A stretch of DNA of 64,000 nt, taken from Olsenella sp. An188. GTDB taxonomy: Bacteria; Actinomycetota; Coriobacteriia; Coriobacteriales; Atopobiaceae. The DNA lies in NCBI RefSeq assembly GCF_002160255.1, contig NZ_NFKF01000006.1, positions 62,001 to 126,000 on the forward strand, written 5' to 3'. The position numbers and the translations under genes were made by a program. Numbering within the stretch: position 1 is the stretch's first letter; each line of letters opens with the position of its first letter. The notes beneath the pieces are model-generated. The model saw only the letters and a list, made by a program, of their open reading frames with translations. It ran no database searches and was not told the origin of the DNA. Of the stretch, positions 1 to 6,375 are shown piece after piece.

Positions 1-361
1 CAAGGAACCCCTGCTCGGCGGAGTGGATGCCGGTGGCCAGCACGGAGAGCCCCTCGCGCTTGGCCTCCTTGATGGCGCGCAGGCCCGCGCGCGTCACGGG
101 GATCTTGGCGTAGGTGTTCTCCGGGCGCAGGGCGCAGATGGCGCGCGCCTCCTCCATGATGCCCTCGAAGTCGGTCCGCACGACCTGGGCAAAGAACTTC
201 TGGTCGGGGCGCAGGTAGCCCAGGATGTCGTCGATCGCACGCTCCGGGGACTTTCCGCTCTTGATGATGATCGAGGGGTTGGTGGTCACTCCGGACACCT
301 CGAGCAGGGAGTCAAACTCCTTCACGGCCTCGAGGTCGGCGGAGTCAACGATGAGTTCCAT
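1..361 (-). CDS. fsa: Fructose-6-phosphate aldolase / small transaldolase (partial, 3' end outside window)
   Basis: The visible 120 N-terminal residues match the small transaldolase/FSA family. This class I aldolase cleaves fructose 6-phosphate or acts as a transaldolase-like enzyme in the cytoplasm. Asp6 lies in IVDSAD, the TTNPSII motif is near residue 27, and Lys86 in TYAKIPVT is the expected Schiff-base lysine. The family is about 215-225 residues, so roughly half lies beyond the left edge. The ATG at 361 is preceded by AAAGGAAG at good spacing. FSA and TalC-type transaldolase cannot be separated from this half. Confidence 0.9.
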   Translation of the reverse strand, partial: MELIVDSADLEAVKEFDSLLEVSGVTTNPSIIIKSGKSPERAIDDILGYLRPDQKFFAQVVRTDFEGIMEEARAICALRPENTYAKIPVTRAGLRAIKEAKREGLSVLATGIHSAEQGFL

Positions 362-473
362 GGTCTTCCTTTCGCCGCAGACGTCACGTCAAGCAGACTG
401 TAACCGCTTTCGGGACGCGCGGCGGCCGGATTTCCTGATTTTTCCTGTTTTGGTCGGCGGGCGCGGGCGCGGG

Positions 474-707
474 GTTCTTCTCGCCCGTTGAGCGGAGTGG
501 GGCACGGCGCCATCCCCCCCTCTCGCCGAGTGCGCGAAATTCGAGGTTTCTCTCTTGGGCTGCGACCTCCGCCCCTGACCGCCAACTGGGCAAACGCCGA
601 GTTTGTGTCGGTAAACTCAAAAAGTTGAGGCCGAATTTCGCGCACTCGATGGAGGTGTGGGGGATGGAGGCGCAGGAGCACGGCCAAAAGGGCACGGCGA
701 GAAGAAC
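474..707. repeat. Inverted-repeat element bounded by GGCGAGAAGAAC 12-mers
   Basis: The element starts with GTTCTTCTCGCC (474-485) and ends with its complement GGCGAGAAGAAC (696-707). Inside are two imperfect arms of about 40 nt. One includes CGAGTGCGCGAAATTCG at about 528-544 and the other its exact complement at about 632-648. A smaller hairpin, GAGTTT...AAACTC (about 600-618), sits near the middle. No reading frame explains it. The design resembles the nested palindromes at 33.0, 50.9, 54.9 and 60.2 kb. Confidence 0.7.
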
Positions 708-724
708 CTCCCGCCGCACAAGAG

Positions 725-754
725 GCCCCCGGCCGCGGGTCCGCTGCCGGGGGC
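725..754 (-). terminator. Hairpin terminator after tRNA-Lys
   Basis: On the minus strand a perfect 9-bp stem GCCCCCGGC / GCCGGGGGC starts about 10 nt after the tRNA CCA end. The following CTCTTGTG is only moderately T-rich. Position and strength suggest a transcription terminator. Confidence 0.6.
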
Positions 755-764
755 GTGCGATCGG

Positions 765-840
765 TGGTGCGCCGTCAGGGCTTCGAACCCTGGACCTTGG
801 GATTAAAAGTCCCCTGCTCTACCAGCTGAGCTAACGGCGC
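765..840 (-). tRNA. tRNA-Lys (UUU)
   Basis: A complete cloverleaf of 76 nt: acceptor GCGCCGT pairs with ACGGCGC, the D arm has TAGCTCAGCTGGTAGAGC, the anticodon loop is CTTTTAA (anticodon TTT), and the T loop has GGTTCGAAGCC. The 3' CCA is encoded. An extended -10 (TGG then TAGAAT, 850-855) lies just upstream. Confidence 0.97.
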
Positions 841-868
841 GCGGTGACGATTCTACCACGGAGCGAGG

Positions 869-2149
869 CTACTCCCAGGCCCACTGGCCGTTCACGAAGA
901 CGGGGGTCTCCGTCCCGTCGGCCGAGATGCCAAAGACGTTGAGGTCGTCCGTGCCGATCATGAAGTCCACGTGCGTGGAGCTCTGGTTGACGCCACGGGC
1001 GAGAAGCTCCTCCTTGCCGAGGTTCACGCCCCCCTCGAGACACTCGGGGAACCCCATGCCCAGGGCCAGGTGGCAGCTCGCGTTCTCGTCGTAGAGGGTG
1101 CTGAAGAACAGCGTCTCGCTCTGGCGGATGGGCGTGTTCTTGGACACGAGCGCGACCTCGCCGAGGCGACGGGCGCCCTCGTCGGTCTCGATGATGTGGC
1201 GCAGGACCTCGCGGCCCTGCTCGGCGCCAAAGTCGACCACGCGGCCGCCCTCGAAGCGCAGCCAGAAGTTGCGCACGATCTGGCCGGAGCGCACGAGCGG
1301 CAGCGCGGAGTGAACCACGCCGTCGGCGCGCAGGCGGTCGGGGGAGGTGAAGACCTCCTCGGTGGGGATGTTGGGGAAGAAGGTCACGCCGTCCTGGGTG
1401 CGGCCCGCGCCGCCGTCCCAGACGTGCCCCTCGGGCAGGCCGACCGTGAGGTCGGTGCCGTTGTCGGACTCGTAGCGCAGCGCGTCGAAGCGCCGGGAGT
1501 TGAGGAAGCGCTTGGTCTTCTCGAAGGAGGCGTTGTGGGTCTCCCAGGAGCTCTCCGGGTCCTCGCCGTCGGCGCGGGAGACCTCGAGGACGAGGACCCA
1601 CAGGCGGTAGAGGGCCTCGGCCGGCGAGAGGTCGGGGAAGACCTCGCTCGCCCAGGCCTGGACGGGCACGCCGGCGATGCACCAGACGTTGCGCCCGAAG
1701 TCCATGCCGTCGCGGAAGGAGCGGCACTCGGTGTTCCTGGCGCGCGCCGCGGCGGCCGGCTTGGCGGGGTCGACGTCCTTGAGCGCGGAGGGGTCCGACC
1801 CCTCCAGGAAAAGGAACGCCGCGCCGTCCTCGGCGAGGGAGTTGAGCTGCTCGACCTGCCAGCTGGGCGTGTGCTCGAAGAAGGAGAGGTCGCAGTTCTC
1901 GTACGTGAGGCGAGTGACCTGGTCGTCGGCCCAGATGACCGTGACGTGGCCCGCGCCGGCACGGTAGGCCGCGCGCACCACGCGACGGGCGAAGTCGGCG
2001 CTCTCGACGGGGGCCTGCAGCACGAGCTCCTGGCCGGGCCTGAGCGCGGCGCCCTTCCTCACGAGGAGGTTGGCGTAGAGGTCGATCTGGTCGGAGAGCG
2101 CCTCGGTGGCGCGGCGGCACTCCTCGTCGGTCATGGGGATGGGGGCCAT
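869..2149 (-). CDS. M29-family aminopeptidase
   Basis: This 426-residue protein matches the M29 (AmpS/PepS/aminopeptidase T) metallopeptidases, cytoplasmic two-metal enzymes that release N-terminal amino acids. Metal-ligand motifs are visible in order: the Glu of NIPTEEVF, the Glu/Tyr/His stretch SETLFFSTLYDE...CHLALG, and THVDFMIG with the His and Asp ligands near the C-terminus. Length is normal (about 410 residues). ATG at 2149 follows AAAGGAG. A tRNA lies on each side, so the gene appears monocistronic. Confidence 0.92.
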   Translation of the reverse strand: MAPIPMTDEECRRATEALSDQIDLYANLLVRKGAALRPGQELVLQAPVESADFARRVVRAAYRAGAGHVTVIWADDQVTRLTYENCDLSFFEHTPSWQVEQLNSLAEDGAAFLFLEGSDPSALKDVDPAKPAAAARARNTECRSFRDGMDFGRNVWCIAGVPVQAWASEVFPDLSPAEALYRLWVLVLEVSRADGEDPESSWETHNASFEKTKRFLNSRRFDALRYESDNGTDLTVGLPEGHVWDGGAGRTQDGVTFFPNIPTEEVFTSPDRLRADGVVHSALPLVRSGQIVRNFWLRFEGGRVVDFGAEQGREVLRHIIETDEGARRLGEVALVSKNTPIRQSETLFFSTLYDENASCHLALGMGFPECLEGGVNLGKEELLARGVNQSSTHVDFMIGTDDLNVFGISADGTETPVFVNGQWAWE

Positions 2150-2169
2150 GGTCGGCTCCTTTCGAGCAC

Positions 2170-2191
2170 AAAAAAGGCCCCAGCGGGGCCT
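2170..2191 (-). terminator. Rho-independent terminator after tRNA-Gly
   Basis: On the minus strand AGGCCCC-GCT-GGGGCCT is followed directly by TTTTTT. It lies between tRNA-Gly and the aminopeptidase start, so it insulates that gene from tRNA transcription. Confidence 0.9.
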
Positions 2192-2200
2192 GGAGGTTCA

Positions 2201-2275
2201 TGGAGCGGGCAACGGGACTCGAACCCGCGAATGTCAGCTTGGGAAGCTGATGCCTTACCACTTGGCGATGCCCGC
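2201..2275 (-). tRNA. tRNA-Gly (CCC)
   Basis: A 75-nt cloverleaf: acceptor GCGGGCA / TGCCCGC, anticodon loop TTCCCAA (anticodon CCC), T arm CGGGTTCGAGTCCCG, CCA encoded. TAGAAT in a TGG-extended -10 context at 2286-2291 resembles the tRNA-Lys promoter. Confidence 0.96.
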
Positions 2276-2445
2276 GTGCGAGAGGATTCTACCACACGCC
2301 TCGCTCCAGGCTGAGCCATTACGCAAACCGCCTACATTTCTTCCAAGGGGCTTCGGTTCAAACGCCCGACAGGGTCTGATGCGACGCTGCGAGGCCATGG
2401 TGTTGCCTCGGTTCTTTCGACCCCAAGGCGCAAGTTCTTTTGAAT

Positions 2446-2485
2446 TTCAAGCCCATTTGATATACGATTTGGGCTTGAATATAAG
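2446..2485 (+). promoter_or_regulatory. abiE promoter with overlapping inverted-repeat operator
   Basis: TTGATA (2457-2462), a 17-bp spacer and TATAAG (2480-2485) form a strong promoter. It is embraced by the perfect 10-bp inverted repeat TTCAAGCCCA (2446-2455) / TGGGCTTGAA (2470-2479), so one arm sits upstream of the -35 and the other abuts the -10. AbiEi antitoxins are known to repress their own promoters through inverted repeats. This is the natural candidate operator for the gene 17 bp downstream. Confidence 0.8.
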
Positions 2486-2501
2486 TAGCAGAGGAGGGGA
2501 A

Positions 2502-3095
2502 GTGACGCAGAGGGAACAGCTCGACAGGCTCGTTGACGAGGGAAACGGGTATCTCTCCTGCAAGGAGGCGGCGGACCGCGGGATCTCACCGCAGGTGGTC
2601 TCCCTCTACGCACACGAGAAGGGGCTCGTGCGCGAAGCTCGCGGGCTCTATCGGGACCCGGGAGCCTGGGAGGACCCCCTGTACACTTTCCAGTTCCGCT
2701 ATCCCAAGCTCGTCTTCTCCCATGAGACGGCACTGTTCCTACTCGGGCTCTCCGAGCGGGAGCCGGTAGCGGTGAGCGCGACCCTCGCCACAGGCACGGG
2801 GTCGGCCGCCCTCGCACACGACGGCGTGAGGGTGTATAAGGTCAGGAGCGGCCTGTTTGAGCTCGGGCTCGGGGCGGCGGAGACCCCCTTCGGCCATCCC
2901 GTGCGGTGCTACAGCCGCGAGCGGACCCTCGTGGACCTCCTGCGCAGCCGGACGACGGTCGACCAGCAGGAGCTGCTCGCCGCCCTTAAGGGCTACGCGC
3001 GTTCGCGCCGGCGCGACACCCCCCTCCTCATGCGCTACGCACGTGCGTTCTCGGTCGATCGCCTGCTCGCCACCTACCTGGAGGTGCTCCTATGA
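2502..3095 (+). CDS. abiEi: AbiEi-type antitoxin / transcriptional autoregulator
   Basis: A 197-residue protein of the AbiEi family (type IV toxin-antitoxin antitoxin). An N-terminal winged-helix-like region (REQLDRLVDEGNGYLSCKEA) binds the operator in characterised members. The C-terminal domain has RERTLVDLLRSR. The GTG start at 2502 is chosen because GGAGGGGA lies just upstream and the promoter/operator lies immediately before it; the longer open frame runs back through the operator. The stop overlaps the next ATG by 4 nt, as in intact abiE operons, but the toxin gene that follows is broken. Confidence 0.85.
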   Translation: MTQREQLDRLVDEGNGYLSCKEAADRGISPQVVSLYAHEKGLVREARGLYRDPGAWEDPLYTFQFRYPKLVFSHETALFLLGLSEREPVAVSATLATGTGSAALAHDGVRVYKVRSGLFELGLGAAETPFGHPVRCYSRERTLVDLLRSRTTVDQQELLAALKGYARSRRRDTPLLMRYARAFSVDRLLATYLEVLL

Positions 3096-3219
3096 TCACA
3101 GGCTCACGTCAGCTCATGGATCACATCAAGAACCTCGTCGGCACCGACAGCGCAAAGGCCCAGGCGGCCATGCGCCTGTACGCCATGGAGCGGTTCCTCG
3201 ACCGCCTTGCGCACTCGCC
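3092..3219 (+). pseudogene. AbiEii toxin remnant (N-terminal ~43 codons)
   Basis: The frame starts at ATG 3092, overlapping the abiEi stop (ATGA), and encodes a typical AbiEii beginning with the conserved MERFLDRLAHSPWK segment. The nucleotidyltransferase core that should follow (family length about 250-300 residues) is missing. After about codon 43 the sequence becomes the tail of an aldo/keto reductase in another frame. The toxin is therefore very likely dead and the antitoxin solitary. Confidence 0.8.
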
Positions 3220-3342
3220 GTGGAAGAGAACCTCGCCGCGGCCGACGTCAGGCTCTCGCGCGCGGAGGTCGCCGCCATTGACAACGCCCTCGACCAGATC
3301 CCGACCTCGGAGGTCTTCGGTGGCACGCGCGTCGAGGGGTAA
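3220..3342 (+). pseudogene. Aldo/keto reductase C-terminal fragment
   Basis: Forty codons ending at 3342 read ENLAAADVRLSRAEVAAI then DNALDQIPTSEVFGGTRVEG, a typical C-terminus of aldo/keto reductases. No start codon or body of the gene precedes it. It joins the AbiEii remnant in a different frame. The complete reductase at 4333-5193 has a different C-terminus, so this is not its duplicate. Confidence 0.8.
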
Positions 3343-3420
3343 CGCGGGCGCGCGCGGCCGCCTCCGGCGAGGAGAACGGCCGGGAGCTCCTGCGGTCTCC
3401 CGCGGGGGGCGCGTCCCCAG

Positions 3421-3470
3421 GTCCTTCTCGCCAAGCGCTAGACTGGTGGGTGTGACGCGGCGAGAAGAAC
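3421..3470. repeat. Inverted pair of the GGCGAGAAGRAC 12-mer
   Basis: GTCCTTCTCGCC at 3421-3432 faces GGCGAGAAGAAC at 3459-3470 with 26 nt between them, just before the LysR gene. A transcript could fold them into a 10-12 bp stem. Confidence 0.8.
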
Positions 3471-3484
3471 CATCGGGGGCGCAC

Positions 3485-4327
3485 ATGGAGTTCGAGCAGC
3501 TCAGGCAACTTGACGCCATCGCCCGGACGGGCACCATCTCGGCCGCGGCGTCGGCGCTGCACACGTCCCAGCCCAGCGTGAGCCGCTCGATGCGCGCCCT
3601 CGAGCGCGAGCTGGGCTGCGAGCTCTTCGAGCGGACGCGCAACCACGCGGAGCTCAACGAGGCCGGGCGGCTCGCGCTGCGCCATGCCCGGGCCATCCTG
3701 GCCGAGGAGCGCCGCATGCGCGACGCCTTCAGCGAGATCACGCGCACGGGCCGCACCATCTTGATCTCCTCGGTGGCACCGGCGCCGGTGTGGCGCCTGA
3801 CCGAGCGCGTGACCGAGTGCCTCCCCGGGACCATCCTCACCTCGGAGCTCGTCGACGACGAGCGCGAGGTCGAGCGGCGGCTCTTTGACCGCTCGGCCGA
3901 CCTGGCCGTCACGCGGCGGCCGATGGGTCTGCCCAACGTCTCCTGCACGCCGCTCATGGTCGAGAACCTCTTCGTCTACGCGCCTGCCGACGACGAGCTG
4001 GCCGGGCGGACGAGCGTGAGCTTTGCCGAGCTGGACGGCCGCACGTTCCTCATGAACTCGGAGGTCGGCTTCTGGGGCGACATCGTGCGCGGCGCCATGC
4101 CAAACGCCCGCTTCATCGAGCAGAGGGACGCCACCGTGCTTTCGCAGATGATCCGCTCCTCCGACCTGCTCGGCTTCGTCACGGACGTCGCCGAGTGGAG
4201 GAACGGGGACGAGAGGCGCGTCCGCATCCCCATACAGGACGCGGACGCGCATGCGACGTTCTATGTCGTGGCGCTTCTCGACGCCCCGCGCGCCGTGCTC
4301 GACATCGTTGAGGAGCTCAGGCGCTGA
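3485..4327 (+). CDS. LysR-family transcriptional regulator
   Basis: 280 residues. The N-terminal helix-turn-helix (residues about 1-60, TISAAASALHTSQPSVSRSM then RALERELG) is a textbook LysR DNA-binding domain. A periplasmic-binding-like effector domain follows (from about residue 88). It is convergent with the aldo/keto reductase, 5 bp between stops, so the pair may be functionally linked although the regulator is not divergent from it. The ATG at 3485 has only a weak GGGGG upstream. Confidence 0.9.
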   Translation: MEFEQLRQLDAIARTGTISAAASALHTSQPSVSRSMRALERELGCELFERTRNHAELNEAGRLALRHARAILAEERRMRDAFSEITRTGRTILISSVAPAPVWRLTERVTECLPGTILTSELVDDEREVERRLFDRSADLAVTRRPMGLPNVSCTPLMVENLFVYAPADDELAGRTSVSFAELDGRTFLMNSEVGFWGDIVRGAMPNARFIEQRDATVLSQMIRSSDLLGFVTDVAEWRNGDERRVRIPIQDADAHATFYVVALLDAPRAVLDIVEELRR

Positions 4328-4332
4328 CCGCG

Positions 4333-5193
4333 CTACTGCGCGGCGATCTGGCCCTTCACCAGCTGCAGCAGGCCGCCAATGAGCTGTACGTCGCGGTGGT
4401 CGTAGCAGATGGAGCGGTCGCAGTCGAGCTCGGCGATCTTGGCCTTGTCCTCGTCCGTGAGCTCGAAGTCAAAGACGTCGAAGTTCTCCTCCATGCGCTC
4501 CCTGTGCGTGGACTTGGGGATCACGATGACGCCGAGGTCCATGAGGTAGCGCAGCGCCACCTGCCCCACCGACTTGCCGTGCCTCTCGCCGATCTGCGCG
4601 AGCAGCGGGTTGGAGAAGAACCCATTGGCACCCTCCGCGAACGGGCCCCAGGCCATGTGGGCCACGCCGAGGTTCTCCATGTTCTGGTGCGCGTAGTGCT
4701 GCTGCCAGAAGACGTGGGTCTCCACCTGGTTGACCATCGGGGCGACCTTGGCGAAGGTGCAGATGTCGAGCAGGCGCGTGGGGTCGAAGTTGGAGACGCC
4801 GATGGCGCGGACCAGTCCCTCCTCGTAGGCGCGCTCCATGTCGCGCCAGGCGGCGTGGTAGTCGTTGTAGGCCTGGTGGAGCAGCATCAGGTCGACGTGG
4901 TCGGTGCCGAGCAGCTCGAGCGAGCGCCTGATGGACTCGTAGGTCTTGCCCTCGCCGTAGTTGGACACCCACACCTTGCTCACGATGAAGAGCTCGTCGC
5001 GGTCGACGCCGCTGGCCTTGATGCCGGCGCCGACGCCGCGCTCGTTGCCGTAGGCCTGGGCGGTGTCGATCATGCGGTAGCCGCTGGCGATGGCGTCCTC
5101 GACGCAGCGCTCGGTCGTGGCGTCGTCGATCTGGAACACGCCGTAGCCGAGCATCGGCATCCTCACGCCGTTGGAGAGGGTCCTGTACTCCAT
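4333..5193 (-). CDS. Aldo/keto reductase
   Basis: A 286-residue NAD(P)H-dependent oxidoreductase of the 2,5-diketo-D-gluconate reductase-like group. The catalytic tetrad is visible: Asp and Tyr in MIDTAQAYGNE, Lys in IVSKVWVSN and His in LMLLHQAY. The IGVSNF motif (about residue 150) and the IPKSTHRERMEEN cofactor segment (about residue 220) are present. The start follows a strong AAGGAGG. Substrate cannot be assigned. Confidence 0.92.
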   Translation of the reverse strand: MEYRTLSNGVRMPMLGYGVFQIDDATTERCVEDAIASGYRMIDTAQAYGNERGVGAGIKASGVDRDELFIVSKVWVSNYGEGKTYESIRRSLELLGTDHVDLMLLHQAYNDYHAAWRDMERAYEEGLVRAIGVSNFDPTRLLDICTFAKVAPMVNQVETHVFWQQHYAHQNMENLGVAHMAWGPFAEGANGFFSNPLLAQIGERHGKSVGQVALRYLMDLGVIVIPKSTHRERMEENFDVFDFELTDEDKAKIAELDCDRSICYDHRDVQLIGGLLQLVKGQIAAQ

Positions 5194-5268
5194 GGTTGCC
5201 TCCTTGCACGTGGTTCTCTGACACCCCCATCGTCATGCCCGCCTGGCGAGAAGTACAATGCCCAGACC

Positions 5269-5303
5269 GCCTCCCGCTATGCACAGGGCGCATAGCGGGA
5301 GGC
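5269..5303. promoter_or_regulatory. 14-bp perfect palindrome upstream of bioY
   Basis: GCCTCCCGCTATGC (5269-5282) and GCATAGCGGGAGGC (5290-5303) are exact complements with a 7-nt loop, between the divergent reductase and bioY genes. It has no T-tract, so it is more likely an operator or mRNA leader hairpin than a terminator. A possible bioY -10 (TACAAT, 5336-5341) lies about 30 bp downstream, so a bound repressor could occlude the -35 area. Confidence 0.6.
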
Positions 5304-5374
5304 ACGTGACGGGACGCGGGCGGCACGGCTGCGGCTACAATGGGGCCTCGGCAACTCGACTGCAGGGAGGGCGC

Positions 5375-5911
5375 ATGACGGCACGGCAGGTAACGATGTG
5401 CGGGCTGGGCGTGGCGCTGCTCGCCGTGGCGTCCTCCGTCACGCTCGCCCTGGGCCCGGTGCCCTTCACCCTCCAGACGCTCGCGCTCGCCGTGCTGCCC
5501 GTCGCGCTCGGCGGGAGGGACGCCACGCTCGTTGTTGCGTGCTACCTCGTGCTCGGCGGGCTCGGCCTGCCCGTGTTCTCCGGCTTCGGGGGCGGCCCGG
5601 GCCACCTGCTCGGGCCCACGGGGGGCTTCCTCTGGGGCTTCCTCGTGGGGACCGCGGTCGCATGGGCGGTCCTTCGCGTCACCGCCATCCCCGAGCGGGC
5701 GCGCGAGGCCCTTGCCGTGACGTCCATGCTGCTCGTCTCCTACGCGCTCGGCACCGTGCAGCTCATGGCCCTCCTGGGGCTCGACGTGCCCTCCGCGCTC
5801 GCCGTGGCCGTGCTCCCCTTCGTCGTGCCCGACGCGCTCAAGCTCGCGGTTGGCGTGAGCGTGGGCCGGGCGGTGCGGCGCGCCGTGCCGACCCTCGGTG
5901 CGGCCCGCTGA
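5375..5911 (+). CDS. bioY: BioY biotin transporter S component
   Basis: 178 residues, almost all hydrophobic, with about six membrane helices. Family signatures are GPVPFTLQT near residue 27 and the Gly-rich LGGLGLPVFSGFGGGPGHLL after residue 58, followed by GPTGGF. BioY binds biotin in the membrane and works with an energy-coupling factor (EcfAAT), which is not in this window. ATG at 5375 is preceded by GGGAGG. No biotin synthesis genes are nearby, which fits scavenging. Confidence 0.93.
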   Translation: MTARQVTMCGLGVALLAVASSVTLALGPVPFTLQTLALAVLPVALGGRDATLVVACYLVLGGLGLPVFSGFGGGPGHLLGPTGGFLWGFLVGTAVAWAVLRVTAIPERAREALAVTSMLLVSYALGTVQLMALLGLDVPSALAVAVLPFVVPDALKLAVGVSVGRAVRRAVPTLGAAR

Positions 5912-6375
5912 GGCGCGCCGCGGCGTGTGGCGCCCGTGTGTTGATCTTTCCGCCCCCGGAAGGCGGCCGGACGGGCGTCCCGGGCGCCGCTGGTACCGGG
6001 AGCTGCGCCGTCCCGGGCCGATCGCAGGATCGTGGAAGAGAGCCGGAAGGTTCGCGTAAGCCTCGTGGAAGGTCGGCCGCGTAGCGTCTCCGTCATCGGA
6101 CGCGAGAGACGGGAGGCGGCATGGGACACGGGGCGAGAAGGACCGGTGCGCGCGAGGGTGCGCGGCGAGGTCCGCGGGAGGCGCGGGCGGCGGGATGTGG
6201 CGTCGGTCGCTCGCCGAGGACGCGGCTCACGGGAGGCGACGTGCCACGCGGCGGGCGGCCCCCGGCGCTCGGTCACGCCGGTCGTGCCACCGCCTGGGCG
6301 TTGCGGCCCTGACGCAAGGGAGGGGCCCGCCGGCGGCGAGCCCCTCCCGATGACGCGTTTCCCCTGGCCGGACCC
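5912..6375. other. GC-rich intergenic region, no gene recognised
   Basis: A 464-bp stretch between bioY and the M28-like gene. I see a 12-mer repeat (GGCGAGAAGGAC, 6132-6143), a segment GAGAGCCGGAAGGTTCG (about 6037-6053) shared with the region upstream of rpsF, and a terminator-like hairpin (6318-6348). Short frames on both strands have no ribosome binding sites or recognisable motifs. I looked for RNase P RNA, tmRNA and SRP RNA signatures and found none. Confidence 0.6.
6318..6348 (-). terminator. Hairpin after the M28-like gene
   Basis: GGGAGGGGC (6318-6326) pairs perfectly with GCCCCTCCC (6340-6348), 28 bp beyond the stop codon of the minus-strand gene. There is no good T-tract, so it could also protect an mRNA 3' end. 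Confidence 0.5.

Larger units (their letters stand above)
362..764. other. Intergenic region with palindromic element
   Basis: Between the aldolase gene and tRNA-Lys I see no credible gene. The stretch holds the inverted-repeat element described separately (474-707) and the tRNA terminator hairpin (725-754). A short plus-strand reading frame here runs into the tRNA and has no ribosome binding site. Confidence 0.7.

Noticed and set aside
625-834. Short plus-strand frame before tRNA-Lys
   Set aside because: It reads through the tRNA gene on the opposite strand and has no ribosome binding site.
3220-5193. Reductase fragment at 3220-3342 as a partial duplicate of the neighbouring complete reductase
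   Set aside because: The two C-termini are different in sequence, so they come from different reductase genes.
5930-6375. Possible structured RNA (RNase P RNA, tmRNA or SRP RNA) in the gap after bioY
   Set aside because: I looked for conserved core sequences of each on both strands and found none; only a hairpin and a 12-mer remain.
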